64,000 nucleotides of DNA from Sandaracinus sp. (GCA_020633125.1 JACKEH010000004.1:130383-194382); one strand, 5' to 3'; numbered from the stretch's first letter, positions 42,847-52,623 are shown. The notes: a model not told the origin generated them from the letters alone. Numbers and translations: made by a program.

Positions 42847-45695
42847 CGGCCCGCTCGCTCCGCCCAGGGGGCGTCGGCGGCCACCGGACCGAGGCATCGT
42901 TCGAAGTGGGCGCGTACTTCTTCGGCGCGGCGCTCCCATGCGCTGCGAAGCGACTCCGAAGCCGAGCGTCCGTCACGCTCACGCACGCCGAGCGCGCGCG
43001 CGACCGCGGCCGATCGTGGACCGCCGAAGACCAACCCGCCGTCGCCGCTCGCGTCGAGCAACGCGATGGTCTGTTCGACGGAACGAAAAAAACGGTAGCC
43101 GTCGCGCCATGCCTCGGTGATCGCGCCACCGACGTGAGGAGCGAGCGCGTCGAGGGCGTCGAGCGTGTGCCTGCGGTGCACGCGGGGGTCGTCTCCGTGG
43201 CGGAGTTGGAGCCACTGGGTCGCGAGCTCGATGTCCACGAGCCCGCCGAAACCGAGCTTCGGATGGTATCGATGGGCCTTCTCGCCAGCAAGCTCGCGCT
43301 GCATGCGGGTGCGCAGCTCCACCATGCGTGCGGGGTCGGGGGCGTCACCGGCGTAGGCCGTCCGGTCCAACAAGACGTCGACGTCCGCGGCGAAGCTCGC
43401 CGTGCTCGCCGCGACGACGCGCGCACGGACCAACGCTTGTCGCTCCCAACCTTCGGCGGCGCTCGCGTGGTAGCGCTCGAACGCGGTGCGCGAGACGACG
43501 AGCAGACCGTGCGAACCGCTCGGCCGCAGGCGTGTGTCGATCTCGTAGCCGGGGCCTTCGGCGTCGAGCTGCGAGAGGAGTCGAAGCGTTCGCTGCGCGA
43601 CGCGGGAGAAGAGCTCCACGTGGCTGTGCCCGCCCTCCGTCTCGCCGTCTTCGCCGTAGAGGAAGACGAGGTCGAGGTCGGACGTGAAGCCGAGCTCGCC
43701 GCCCCCGAGCTTGCCCATGCCCACGACGGCCATGGCGCTCTTGGCCCGGCCGAAACGCGCTTCCGACTCGGCGAGCGCGAACCGGAAGGCGCGGTCGACC
43801 TGCGTCTCGGCGAGCGTCGAGAGGCGACGCTGCACGTCGCGCGAGCCGAGCTCCTGCCCCACGAACGCGAGGCCGACCCGCACGAGCTGCTCGCGTCGAA
43901 CGCGCCGCAGCTCCGCCACGAAACCCTCGACGTCCTCCGCGCTCACGAGTGCGCCGTGTGCCGCGACGAGCTCGGCGTCCGTGGGGGCGCTCGCGCCGGC
44001 GAAGATCTCGCCGAGGCTCTCCGGGTGGCTGACGAGCAGCTCCGCGAGCATCGGCGAGCGCCCGAAGAGTCCGACCAGCCGTCGCGCCAGCCGCGGTTCC
44101 TGCTCGAGCATCGCGTCGTAGCCCGAGCCGCCACGAAGGAAGAGGTCGGTCAGGTAGCGGAGCGCCAGCAAGGGGTCGGGCGCGAGCCGAACCTCGGAGA
44201 GCAGGCTCGCCGCGAAGCCTGGACGTCGCGCACGACCCAGCGCGCCGAAGGGCGACTCGGGAGCCCGCACGAGCCGCTGCAGGTGCACGACCGCCTCGTC
44301 CGGGTCCTCGACCGGCACCAACGCCGCCAGACGCTCGGCGAGCTCGTCGGGCGCCGCCTCCGCCGCATGCTCGATCAAGGTCGCGTAGCGGTTCTCGCCG
44401 CGCGACCCTTCGTCCACGAGCGAGTCGAAGAGTTTCGCCACGACCTTTCGCTCGCGCGCCAACGCTGCGTCGAACGCCTCCGCGCTGGCGAACCCGAGCG
44501 AGCGTCCGAGCTCGTCGCGCGCGGCGGGAAGTGCGTGGGTTTGGTAGCCCGCGACCATGTGGATGCGGTGCTCGACGCGCCGCAGGAGCGCCCAAGCCGT
44601 CTCGAGGGCGTCGGCATCGCCGTGCGTGACGTAGCCGAGCGTGCGTAGGCGACGCAGCGCTTCGATCGTTCCCGACACCCGAAGCGCTGCATGACGCCCG
44701 CCCCACACGAGCTGCAGCGTCTGTACGAAGAACTCGGCTTCGCGAATTCCCCCGCGTCCGAGCTTCACGTCGTCGTCGCCCGCGTGAAGCTCACGCCGTG
44801 ATCGTTCGACCATCGCGCGCATCTCTTGAGCGATCGAAGGATCGACCGAGCGTCGCCACACGAAGGGCCGCAAGGCCTCGAGCACACGCTCGCCGAACGC
44901 GCGGTCTCCCGCGACCGGTCGCGCCCGTAGCAGCGCCGCGCGTTCCCACGGCCGCCCGAAGCTCTCGTAATACCGCTCCGCGCTCGCCAGCGAGTTGGCG
45001 AGCGGTCCCCGGCTGCCTTCGGGGCGCAGCCGGAGGTCCACGCGAAAGACGAACCCGTCCTCCGTGACCTCGGCGAGCGCTCGGCTCGTACGCCGCACCA
45101 CCCGTGCGAAGAGCTCGTGCACCGAGAGCTCCCCGCCGCGTTCGCCGCCGCGGACTTCGGCGTCGTCGGTCTCGTAGAAGAAGATCAGATCGACGTCGCT
45201 GCCCAGATTGAGCTCGCCCCCACCGAGCTTCCCCATGCCGAGCGCGACCAAGGGCACCGGGTTGCCCCGCTCGTCGACCGCCGCCCCGTGACGCGCCTCG
45301 GCCGAGCGCCGGCACGCCACCAGCGCGGCGTCGAGCGCCACCGACGCCAAAACCGCCAGCTCCTCGGCCGTGCGATCGACGTCGGCGAGCCCCAACACCT
45401 CCCGGAGCGCGATTCGGACCATCGCGCGATGCCGGGCCTTTCGGAGGGCCGAGAGCAGCTCGGGACCGTCTTCGAGATCGGCGATGGGCGCGAAGCTGGC
45501 GGCCAACGCGGACGCCTCGTCGGCCCGATCCAGAGGCCGTCGCCGCACGTCGTCGAGAATGCTGGGATCGGCCAGAACCCACGCGAAGAGCGAGGGGGCG
45601 TGGGCGCCGATGGCCCCCGCGAGGTCGCGGGCCTCGGCGTCGGAGTGGGGGGCGACCTCGGCGAAGGCCTCTCGAGCGCGTTGGGCGTCTCCCAT
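42843..45695 (-). CDS. glnE: Glutamine synthetase adenylyltransferase/deadenylase
   Basis: 950 residues. Adds and removes AMP on glutamine synthetase in response to nitrogen status. Two nucleotidyltransferase halves are visible, each with GMGKLGGGEL followed by a D-x-D: NLGSDVDLIF near 155-172 and GFTSDLDLVFLYG near 658. Each is followed by its substrate helix (LRLRPEGSRGPL and TRLRPSGSHGLL). The final quarter is the regulatory helical domain. The start is the ATG at 45695; the longer open frame upstream is not protein-like. Confidence 0.96.
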   Translation of the reverse strand: MGDAQRAREAFAEVAPHSDAEARDLAGAIGAHAPSLFAWVLADPSILDDVRRRPLDRADEASALAASFAPIADLEDGPELLSALRKARHRAMVRIALREVLGLADVDRTAEELAVLASVALDAALVACRRSAEARHGAAVDERGNPVPLVALGMGKLGGGELNLGSDVDLIFFYETDDAEVRGGERGGELSVHELFARVVRRTSRALAEVTEDGFVFRVDLRLRPEGSRGPLANSLASAERYYESFGRPWERAALLRARPVAGDRAFGERVLEALRPFVWRRSVDPSIAQEMRAMVERSRRELHAGDDDVKLGRGGIREAEFFVQTLQLVWGGRHAALRVSGTIEALRRLRTLGYVTHGDADALETAWALLRRVEHRIHMVAGYQTHALPAARDELGRSLGFASAEAFDAALARERKVVAKLFDSLVDEGSRGENRYATLIEHAAEAAPDELAERLAALVPVEDPDEAVVHLQRLVRAPESPFGALGRARRPGFAASLLSEVRLAPDPLLALRYLTDLFLRGGSGYDAMLEQEPRLARRLVGLFGRSPMLAELLVSHPESLGEIFAGASAPTDAELVAAHGALVSAEDVEGFVAELRRVRREQLVRVGLAFVGQELGSRDVQRRLSTLAETQVDRAFRFALAESEARFGRAKSAMAVVGMGKLGGGELGFTSDLDLVFLYGEDGETEGGHSHVELFSRVAQRTLRLLSQLDAEGPGYEIDTRLRPSGSHGLLVVSRTAFERYHASAAEGWERQALVRARVVAASTASFAADVDVLLDRTAYAGDAPDPARMVELRTRMQRELAGEKAHRYHPKLGFGGLVDIELATQWLQLRHGDDPRVHRRHTLDALDALAPHVGGAITEAWRDGYRFFRSVEQTIALLDASGDGGLVFGGPRSAAVARALGVRERDGRSASESLRSAWERRAEEVRAHFERCLGPVAADAPWAERAGR

Positions 45696-45795
45696 GGCGC
45701 CGGCATCGTGCCACGAGCGACCCCGAAGCCGGGAGCCGACCTGGTGCTCCGGGAATGCGGACGCTCTTCGGGGGTTCGGACGCGAGCAACCTCGG

Positions 45796-45824
45796 TTGAC
45801 GGGTTCGGGGGCTTGGAGTAAGCC
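45796..45824 (+). promoter_or_regulatory. Sigma-70-type promoter of yajC-secD-secF
   Basis: TTGACG (45796-45801), a 17-base spacer, then TAAGCC (45819-45824), followed about 65 bases later by the yajC start with its own ribosome binding site. It is one of the two full -35/-10 promoters in the window. Confidence 0.6.
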
Positions 45825-45888
45825 ACCGCGGCTTTGGGGTAGGGGTGTCTCTTCAGGAGGCCTCCGACCCGGTTTTCGAGGAGAATTC

Positions 45889-46278
45889 GTGCTCGCGTCC
45901 TTGGTCCTATTCCTGACGAGCTGGCAGCCCGAGGCCAGCGCCGGTGCCGGCGCTGCTGGCGGAGCCGGTGGCGCGCCCCCGGGCTGCGCGGGCGGCGGCA
46001 TGCAGATCGGCATGCTGCTCGTGATGTTCGTCGTCTTCTACTTCCTGATCATCCGCCCGCAGCAGAAGCGGCAGCGCGAGCACGACGACATGCTCAAGGC
46101 CCTGCACAAGGGCCAAGTCGTCCGCACCAGCGGCGGCATTCGCGGTGAGATCGTCGAGATCGACGATCGCGAGGTCACCCTCCGCATCGCCGAAAAGACC
46201 AAGATCAACGTCCTTCGCTCCCACGTCGCCGGTCCCGAAGGGACCGCCATGGCGGCTGGGGAGCCCAAGAAGGATTGA
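45889..46278 (+). CDS. yajC: Sec translocon accessory subunit YajC
   Basis: 129 residues from a GTG after GAGGAGAATTC. A Gly/Ala-rich N-terminal stretch, one transmembrane helix (MLLVMFVVFYFLIIRPQ) and the cytoplasmic QQKRQREHDDMLKALHKGQ, VVRTSGGIRGEI motif of YajC. It associates with SecDF. The upstream 193-base gap to the divergent glnE holds a sigma-70-like promoter at 45796. Confidence 0.93.
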   Translation: MLASLVLFLTSWQPEASAGAGAAGGAGGAPPGCAGGGMQIGMLLVMFVVFYFLIIRPQQKRQREHDDMLKALHKGQVVRTSGGIRGEIVEIDDREVTLRIAEKTKINVLRSHVAGPEGTAMAAGEPKKD

Positions 46279-46312
46279 TCCGCAAGAGGCGCCCTGCGCG
46301 TCGAGGCCGTCG

Positions 46313-48181
46313 ATGGAACGTTCCTGGTATTTCCGTCTCCTAGTGATCCTCTCCGCCATCGTGGCGGCGTGGCTCTTTCTTTGGCCGAGCCTCGATCAAG
46401 CGGGCTGGGTCTCCGCTCCCGACTGGGTGAAGGCGCGCTTCGAGCGCCGCATCAGCCCGGGTCTCGACATTCGTGGCGGTCTTCGCCTGATGTACGAGGT
46501 CGAGGTCGACGAGTACATCCGCGACCGTCGCGATCGCTACTCGGAGCAGATGGTCCGCGAGCTCGGCGCGCTCCTCGGCGTGATCGAGGACGACGAGATG
46601 GACTCCATCTCCCGCGAGCAGCTCGAGACCGTCGGCGAGCGCGTCACCGTCCAGCGCGTTGGGCGTCGCGGCATCCGCGTCGTCTTCAACGACCAGGACG
46701 ACAAGAGCCGCTTCGACACCGAGTGGCTCCAGCGCAAGTTCCCGGATCTGCGCCTCTCGGGCGACGAGGACCTCCGCGTGGATCTGACGATGCGCGAGGA
46801 CCGCATCCTCGAGCTCACGGAGACCGCCGTCGAGCAGGCCAAGCTCACCGTGTCGAACCGCATCGACGGTCTCGGCCTTCGTGAGGCGACGGTCATCGGC
46901 CGCGACTCGGACCTCATCGTCGAGATCCCCGGCGCGGACCAGGCGGCCTTCGATCGCATCCGCGAGATCATCGCCACCACGGCGCGCCTCGAGTTCAAGG
47001 TGCTCGACGAGGAAGGCACGACGTTCCTCCGCGAGCTCGACCGCTCGACCCTCCCCGAGGGCCTGACGATCGAGAACGAAGGCGCGCCCGCCGGCGAGAC
47101 CCGCCCGAGCGTGACGTCGACCTTCCTCATGAGCCGCGCGCCCAAGTGCGAAGAGCGTGAGGAGAACTGCAAGAGCGCGCGCGAGCGCCTCGAGGAGCAC
47201 ATCGCCTCGCTCACGATCCCGGACGACCACCAGCTCGTGATCAACGAGCTGAGCGCGTCGGACCTTCCGGACCTCGGTCGCAACGAAGAGGCCTGGCGCA
47301 CCTTCTACGTCTTCCGCACCACGAACGTGACCGGTGAGGACGTCGAGGACGCGTTCGTCAGCTTCGATCCCCAAGAGGGCAACCGGCCCGTCGTCTCGCT
47401 TCAGTTCAACGCGTCCGGCGCGGCGAAGTTCGAGGAGATGACCGGCCGCAACGTGAAGCGCCGCATGGCGATCGTGCTCGACGGCAAGGCCGAGTCGGCG
47501 CCCGTCATTCAGGCGCGCATCGGCGGCGGTCGCGCGCAGATCACGCTCGGAACCGGCGACTACAACCGCCTCTTCGACGAGGCCAACGCGCTCGTCGTGG
47601 TGCTTCGCGCCGGTGCGCTCCCGGCGCCGCTTCGCCCCGCCAACGAGCAGCTCATCGGGCCCACGCTCGGCCGCGACTCGGTCGAGAAGGGCATCACGGG
47701 CGCGCTCGTCGGCATCGCGATCGTCCTCCTCTTCATGCTCGTCTACTACCAGGTGGCCGGTTTCATCGCCGACCTCATGGTCGTGCTCAACGTCCTCTTC
47801 ATGCTCGCCATCATGGCGGCCTTCGAAGCGACGCTGACGCTACCGGGCATCGCGGCCATCGCGCTCACGGTCGGTATGGCCGTCGACGCGAACGTGCTGA
47901 TCATCGAGCGCATGCGCGAGGAGCTTCGCGCCGGCAAGTCGCCGCGCTCGGCCGTCGATCAGGGCTTCGGTCGTGCGTTCTCCTCCGTCATCGACAGCCA
48001 GCTGACCACGTTCATCGCCGGTGTCGTTCTCTTCCAGTACGGCAGCGGTCCCATCAAGGGCTTCGCCGTCATGCTGATGATCGGCATCGTGACCTCGCTC
48101 TTCACGGGCGTGTTCTGCTCGAAGGTCGCGATGGACTGGTTGGTTCGTGGCGCCCGCGTCAAGCGCTTGAAGGTCGGGTGA
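46313..48181 (+). CDS. secD: Protein translocase subunit SecD
   Basis: 622 residues. Membrane helix 1 at about 11-30, the large periplasmic domain (DIRGGLRLMYEV near 51, NRIDGLGL, IVEIPGA), then five helices. The helix TLPGIAAIALTVGMAVDANVLI carries the GMAVDANV motif of the proton-coupled SecD channel. Helps pull exported proteins out of SecYEG. Starts at the ATG at 46313, 34 bases after yajC; secF follows after 7 bases. Confidence 0.97.
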   Translation: MERSWYFRLLVILSAIVAAWLFLWPSLDQAGWVSAPDWVKARFERRISPGLDIRGGLRLMYEVEVDEYIRDRRDRYSEQMVRELGALLGVIEDDEMDSISREQLETVGERVTVQRVGRRGIRVVFNDQDDKSRFDTEWLQRKFPDLRLSGDEDLRVDLTMREDRILELTETAVEQAKLTVSNRIDGLGLREATVIGRDSDLIVEIPGADQAAFDRIREIIATTARLEFKVLDEEGTTFLRELDRSTLPEGLTIENEGAPAGETRPSVTSTFLMSRAPKCEEREENCKSARERLEEHIASLTIPDDHQLVINELSASDLPDLGRNEEAWRTFYVFRTTNVTGEDVEDAFVSFDPQEGNRPVVSLQFNASGAAKFEEMTGRNVKRRMAIVLDGKAESAPVIQARIGGGRAQITLGTGDYNRLFDEANALVVVLRAGALPAPLRPANEQLIGPTLGRDSVEKGITGALVGIAIVLLFMLVYYQVAGFIADLMVVLNVLFMLAIMAAFEATLTLPGIAAIALTVGMAVDANVLIIERMREELRAGKSPRSAVDQGFGRAFSSVIDSQLTTFIAGVVLFQYGSGPIKGFAVMLMIGIVTSLFTGVFCSKVAMDWLVRGARVKRLKVG

Positions 48182-48188
48182 GGAAGTC

Positions 48189-49349
48189 ATGGAAATCATC
48201 AAGCCCGGCACCTACATCGACTTCATGCGCCTGGCGCGTCCCGTCATCACGACGACGCTCCTCCTCAGCGCGTTGGCGATCGTCTCGCTCTTCTTCCCGG
48301 GGCCGAACTACGGCATCGATTTCGCGGGTGGCACCGAGATCCAGCTCGCCTTCAACGGTGAGGTCAGCACGGCGGAGCTTCGCGGCATGCTCGACGAGGT
48401 CGGCCATCAGGGCGCCGACGTCGTGAAGGTCGAGGGGCAGCCCAACGAGTTCATGATTCGCGTGCGTGAGGTCTCGTCACTCACGGACACCCAACGCGAG
48501 GGCCTCGAGTCTGCCGTGTCGGGCGCGGTCGGAGCGGACGTGCTCCGCGAGCTTCGAGTCTCGCCCGGCGGTGACAAGCTCACGCTTCGTCTCGCGCGCG
48601 ACGTCGACCAGACCGCGCTTCGCGAGGCCATCGAGGGCGCAGGCGTCAACGTACGTGACATCTCGCCGCTCGTCGGCGCCGACGACGTCCGCCTCGAGGT
48701 CTTCCTCGTCGGCATCGCGGACGAGATCGTCGACCAGCTCTCGGAGCGCCTCGGTGAGCGCGCGCCCGACGGTCCGGAGCGCGTGGAGTGGGTCGGCCCG
48801 AAGGCCGGTCAGCAGCTTCGCGACGCGGCGGTGAAATCGCTGCTCTTCGCGATCGCGTTCATCATGGTCTACGTCGCGTTCCGCTTCGACCTGCGCTTCG
48901 CGCCGGGCGGCGTCATCGCGATGTTCCACGACGCCCTCATCACGCTCGGCATCTACGTGCTCGTGCAGAAGGAGGTGAACCTGACGACCGTCGCCGCGGT
49001 GCTGACCGTCATCGGTTACTCCATCAACGACACGATCGTCGTCTACGACCGCATCCGTGAGAACATGGGTCGGTACAACGACAAGACGCTTCGCGAGATC
49101 ATCAACCTGAGCACCAGCCAGACCCTCTCGCGTACGATCGTCACCTCGGGCACCACGCTCCTGTCGATCGTCGCGTTCTTCATCTGGGGTACGCCGGTCA
49201 TTCAGGACATCAGCTTCGCGCTCTTCGTGGGCATCGTGATCGGCACGTACTCGTCGATCTACGTCGCCGCGCCGATCACGGAGTGGATGGACCGTCGCTT
49301 CTTCTCGAAGCCGGCTCGCGCGGCGGCCGTTCGTACGGCACGCGCCTGA
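48189..49349 (+). CDS. secF: Protein translocase subunit SecF
   Basis: 386 residues with six helices. The first helix is near 20-38, followed by GPNYGIDFAGGTEIQLAF, a short periplasmic domain, then helices including GYSINDTIVVYDRIREN, the SecF signature. Pairs with SecD in the inner membrane. A terminator follows directly. Confidence 0.97.
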   Translation: MEIIKPGTYIDFMRLARPVITTTLLLSALAIVSLFFPGPNYGIDFAGGTEIQLAFNGEVSTAELRGMLDEVGHQGADVVKVEGQPNEFMIRVREVSSLTDTQREGLESAVSGAVGADVLRELRVSPGGDKLTLRLARDVDQTALREAIEGAGVNVRDISPLVGADDVRLEVFLVGIADEIVDQLSERLGERAPDGPERVEWVGPKAGQQLRDAAVKSLLFAIAFIMVYVAFRFDLRFAPGGVIAMFHDALITLGIYVLVQKEVNLTTVAAVLTVIGYSINDTIVVYDRIRENMGRYNDKTLREIINLSTSQTLSRTIVTSGTTLLSIVAFFIWGTPVIQDISFALFVGIVIGTYSSIYVAAPITEWMDRRFFSKPARAAAVRTARA

Positions 49350-49370
49350 GCCTCGCGCTCGAACGAAAGA

Positions 49371-49398
49371 GCCGCGCCCCTCGGGTCGCGGCTTTTTT
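49371..49398 (+). terminator. Intrinsic terminator after secF
   Basis: Stem GCCGCG / CGCGGC with a ten-base loop, then six T's. Ends the yajC-secD-secF transcript 22 bases past the secF stop. Confidence 0.92.
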
Positions 49399-49516
49399 CG
49401 TTTCCGTCTGCAGGCTCGTACGAAGCACTCCTTCGTCCCCGTCCACGCGAGCGTGCGCCGAGTCGTTCGAGGTGTCTCGCGCGGACCTTCGACGACTCGC
49501 CCTCGGCCCGACGAGC

Positions 49517-51082
49517 TCACTCGCCGAGAATTCGTTCGACCAATGCGCGATCCGCGGCGTTCGGTGCGAGCTCGAGATACCGCGAGTAGGCGCGGCGCGC
49601 GCGCGTCACGTCACCGGCGCGCATCCACGCGCGTCCGAGCTGTTTTTGAATCTCGGGGTCCGCGGGTCGCCATCGCGCCGCGTCCTCGAAGCTTCGAATC
49701 GCACCTCGCACGTCGTTCGCCAAGAAGCGACGCCGGCCTTCTTCGAAGAGCGCACGACCGTCGTCGGAGCTCCCGGTCGCACGTGGGGCGACGGCCCTCC
49801 GCCGGCCCGCATCGACGACGGTGCCGGCATCTCCCGCGTCTTCCGGGCCGCCGTCTTCGGGGCCGCCGTCGTGCCCCGCATCGAAGGGTGCGACCTCGAG
49901 CGGTTCGCTGGCGTCGGCACCCGCGTCGCGCAGCGCCACCGAGGCGTCGAGTCCTCCACCTGCGTCGCGCGTGTTCCGCTCCGGACCGCGGGAGCTCACC
50001 CACACCAGAGCGCCGACCAACACCGACGCCCCGACGATCGCGTGCCACGCGCGCCAACGCGTCGGTGGTTTGGGCCGCGTCGGATCTTCCTCGAAGCTCC
50101 CGAGCGGTCGATCCGCCAACGGCCCCAACGCTTCGACCGCCGCGTGAAGGGCCTCGCGCATCTCGCCGGCGTTCGCGAAGCGCTGCTCTCGTGCTTTGTG
50201 GATCGCGCGCATGCACACGCGCTCGAGCGCGTGCGGCACGTGACGGTCGGGCGCGCGAACCGAGGGCGGCACCACCGGTTTCGTGAGGTGATCGGTGATC
50301 GTCGCGAGGGCCGACTTGCCGTGGAAAGGCACCTCGCCCGCGAGAAGCAAGTAGAGGAGACACCCCACCGCGTAGAGATCGGCGCGGGCATCGAGGGCTT
50401 CGCCGCGCGCCTGCTCCGGCGCCATGTACTCGGGCGTGCCGCAGACGAAGCCGGTCACCGTGATGGCCGAGCCTTCGGCCTCCACGAGCTTCGCCAGGCC
50501 GAAATCGCAGACCTTGGGGTGCTCGCGACCCTGATGGTCGGTGACGACCAAGATGTTCTCGGGCTTGAGATCGCGGTGGACGATGCCCGCGTCGTGCGCC
50601 TCTTCGAGCGCCGCGAGCACCCCACCCACGAGCTCGTCGATTCGGCGTGCGGTGAAGGGACCCTCTTCGTGCGCGAGCTCGAGCAGGTCGGGGCCGTCGA
50701 GCAGCTCCATCACGAGGTAGAGGAGCTTTCCGTCGTCCTCGCGGCCGAAGTCGAAGACCCGCAGCGTGTTGGGGTGGGTCAACCGACTCGCGGTGCGCGC
50801 CTCGCGATGAAATCGTTTGGCGACCTTCGGGTCTGCCGCGACGTGGTCGTGAAGGACTTTGACCGCGACCTCGGCGTCGAGCTCGAGTTGATGAGCCGCA
50901 TAAACACAGCCCATCGAGCCTTCCCCGAGGATCGAGTCCAAACGCAGCTTTCCGCCCAGCACCCGGCCGAGGCGGGGATCCTCGCCGTCCTCCGAGCGCG
51001 TCGGATCGTCGAGCGGCTCGCCGCACGCGACGCAAATCTCCGCGTCGGGAAGGTTCGACGCGCCGCACTCGGGACATCGCAA
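49517..51082 (-). CDS. Ser/Thr protein kinase with zinc ribbon and TPR tail
   Basis: 521 residues from a TTG at 51082. A zinc ribbon at 3-20 (CPEC...CVAC) precedes the kinase domain (about 41-300): LGEGSMGCVY, VAVKVLHDH, HRDLKPEN near 168, DFGLA, MAPEQ. A membrane helix at about 348-365 is followed by an Asp/Gly/Ala low-complexity stretch and C-terminal TPR repeats (about 440-515) expected outside the membrane. The FHA protein is encoded divergently 281 bases away, a natural candidate for binding its phosphorylated targets. Confidence 0.9.
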   Translation of the reverse strand: MRCPECGASNLPDAEICVACGEPLDDPTRSEDGEDPRLGRVLGGKLRLDSILGEGSMGCVYAAHQLELDAEVAVKVLHDHVAADPKVAKRFHREARTASRLTHPNTLRVFDFGREDDGKLLYLVMELLDGPDLLELAHEEGPFTARRIDELVGGVLAALEEAHDAGIVHRDLKPENILVVTDHQGREHPKVCDFGLAKLVEAEGSAITVTGFVCGTPEYMAPEQARGEALDARADLYAVGCLLYLLLAGEVPFHGKSALATITDHLTKPVVPPSVRAPDRHVPHALERVCMRAIHKAREQRFANAGEMREALHAAVEALGPLADRPLGSFEEDPTRPKPPTRWRAWHAIVGASVLVGALVWVSSRGPERNTRDAGGGLDASVALRDAGADASEPLEVAPFDAGHDGGPEDGGPEDAGDAGTVVDAGRRRAVAPRATGSSDDGRALFEEGRRRFLANDVRGAIRSFEDAARWRPADPEIQKQLGRAWMRAGDVTRARRAYSRYLELAPNAADRALVERILGE

Positions 51083-51090
51083 GGCGCCGC

Positions 51091-51099
51091 AGCATACCA
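51091..51099 (-). promoter_or_regulatory. Extended -10 element of the TPR kinase gene
   Basis: TGG followed by TATGCT on the minus strand, ending eight bases before the TTG start. The RNA would begin at the start codon. Confidence 0.5.
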
Positions 51100-51210
51100 G
51101 CTAGTGCCCTGCGGTCCGCCGTCGTGGAACTCACGCGAAGAGAATCGCGCGAGGTGACCGGGGGCCGCATAGGGTTGCGAAAACAGAAAGGAAACGACTC
51201 CTCACGTGGC

Positions 51211-51240
51211 TTGACCCCTTTCTCGGCGCGCCGGTATGCT
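51211..51240 (+). promoter_or_regulatory. Sigma-70-type promoter of the FHA gene
   Basis: TTGACC (51211-51216), an 18-base spacer and TATGCT (51235-51240). The leader is then about 115 bases and ends in AGGAGG before the GTG. It contrasts with the short-leader genes nearby. Confidence 0.7.
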
Positions 51241-51363
51241 CCGCTCGCGCTTCACGGCGCCTCGGTTCTCTGATCTCGAGGACCCCCCCTGGAGCTTCCA
51301 GCGGGGCCCCCTCCCCACACGGAGCGTCTCGACGCTCTTCTTCGGACGCCTCAGGAGGGCCCG

Positions 51364-52467
51364 GTGATCGTCTGCCCGCGTTGCAGCAAGGAAAACCAAG
51401 ACCACTACAAGTTCTGCCTCGGTTGTGGCGCCGAGCTGCCGCGCGATGCCGCGCAGCCGAAGAGCTTCACCGCGCCGACGCCGCCTGCGGGGGTGCCGAC
51501 CGGTCCCGCGGGCGCCCCGAGCTTTGGAAGCCCGGCTCCCGCGCCGTCGTCGGGCTTCGGGGCTCCGGCAGGATTTGCAGCGTCTTCGTCCCCGCGTCCG
51601 GCGTCGGCCCCGCCCGCAGCGGCCGCCGCCCCCGCGCCGGCTCCGATGCCTGCGCCTGCTCCCGCTCCGGCGGCAGCAGCCCCTGCCACGGTCTCGTGCC
51701 CACAGTGCGGCAACAGCGTTCCGCCGAACTTCAAGTTCTGCGGAAGCTGCGGCTACGACATGACCAAGGCACCGGCAGCCGCAGCACCCGCCGCGGCTCC
51801 GGCAGCTGCGGCGGCACCCGCTCCGGTCGCGGGCGGTGGTGGCGCGGGCTCGCTCGTGTTGATTCGACCGGATGGCAGTGAAGGCGAGAGCTTCCCGCTC
51901 TCGGCAACGACGACCGTCGGGCGTGAGTCGGGCGGCGCGTTCGCGAGCGACTCGTACCTGTCGCCGCGTCACGCCGAGCTCGTCGTCTCGCCGGGCAAGG
52001 CCACGGTGCGTGACCTCGACAGCCTCAACGGCATCTACGTCCGCATCGCGCGCGACACGCCGACGGAGCTCGTCGACCAAGCGATCTTCCGCATCGGACA
52101 GGAGATCCTTCGCTTCGAACGCCTCGGCGCGCCGAACACGCACGCGGACGGGACCGAAGCGATGGGAAGCCCGGACGGTGGGGCCATCGGGCGCATTCGA
52201 CTCGTGATCGGTCGCGACTCCTTCGGCGGCGCGTTCCCGGTGCCCGGCACAGGGATGCACCTCGGTCGTGAGCGCGGCGACGTGATCTTCCCGGAGGACG
52301 GATACGTCTCGGGTTTGCACTGTCGCATTCACGAAGAGAACGGGCGGGTCTGGCTGACGGATGTCGGCAGCTCGAACGGCACCTTCGTGCGTGTCCGCGG
52401 GCAGCAAGAGGTCCCCGCCGGTGGCCTGATGCTCATGGGCCAGCAGCTCTTCCGATTGGAGTGCTGA
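51364..52467 (+). CDS. Double zinc-ribbon, double FHA-domain protein
   Basis: 367 residues from a GTG preceded by AGGAGG. Zinc ribbon 1 is at 4-21 (CPRC...CLGC) and ribbon 2 at about 113-133 (CPQC...CGSC), with a Pro/Ala-rich spacer. FHA domain 1 is at about 160-260 (TTVGRESGG, LSPRHAEL, DLDSLNGIYV). FHA domain 2 is at about 278-366 (MHLGRERGDV, VSGLHCRI, DVGSSNGTFV). FHA domains bind phosphothreonine, so this is a probable phospho-protein adaptor of the divergent kinase. No membrane segment. Confidence 0.9.
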   Translation: MIVCPRCSKENQDHYKFCLGCGAELPRDAAQPKSFTAPTPPAGVPTGPAGAPSFGSPAPAPSSGFGAPAGFAASSSPRPASAPPAAAAAPAPAPMPAPAPAPAAAAPATVSCPQCGNSVPPNFKFCGSCGYDMTKAPAAAAPAAAPAAAAAPAPVAGGGGAGSLVLIRPDGSEGESFPLSATTTVGRESGGAFASDSYLSPRHAELVVSPGKATVRDLDSLNGIYVRIARDTPTELVDQAIFRIGQEILRFERLGAPNTHADGTEAMGSPDGGAIGRIRLVIGRDSFGGAFPVPGTGMHLGRERGDVIFPEDGYVSGLHCRIHEENGRVWLTDVGSSNGTFVRVRGQQEVPAGGLMLMGQQLFRLEC

Positions 52468-52488
52468 CCGCCCCCGCGTGATCGCAGG

Positions 52489-52520
52489 ACGAGGCGTGGG
52501 GAGCGATCCTCACGCCTCGT
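52489..52520 (+). terminator. Hairpin after the FHA gene
   Basis: Stem ACGAGGCGTG / CACGCCTCGT, 22 bases after the FHA stop, followed by TTTGCG. Nearly the reverse complement of a second hairpin 110 bases on. The T-run is short, so termination may be partial. Confidence 0.6.
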
Positions 52521-52623
52521 TTGCGTCGGTGCATGCATCGCTACGGGCTTCGCGCACTCCTCGTTCGGCTTGGCTCGTTCTTCGGTTGCGTCGACGCGCT
52601 CGACCTCACGTACGTGAACGGAA

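Noticed and set aside
42906..44648. 580-residue frame opposite glnE
   Set aside because: Reverse image of GlnE, no family features.
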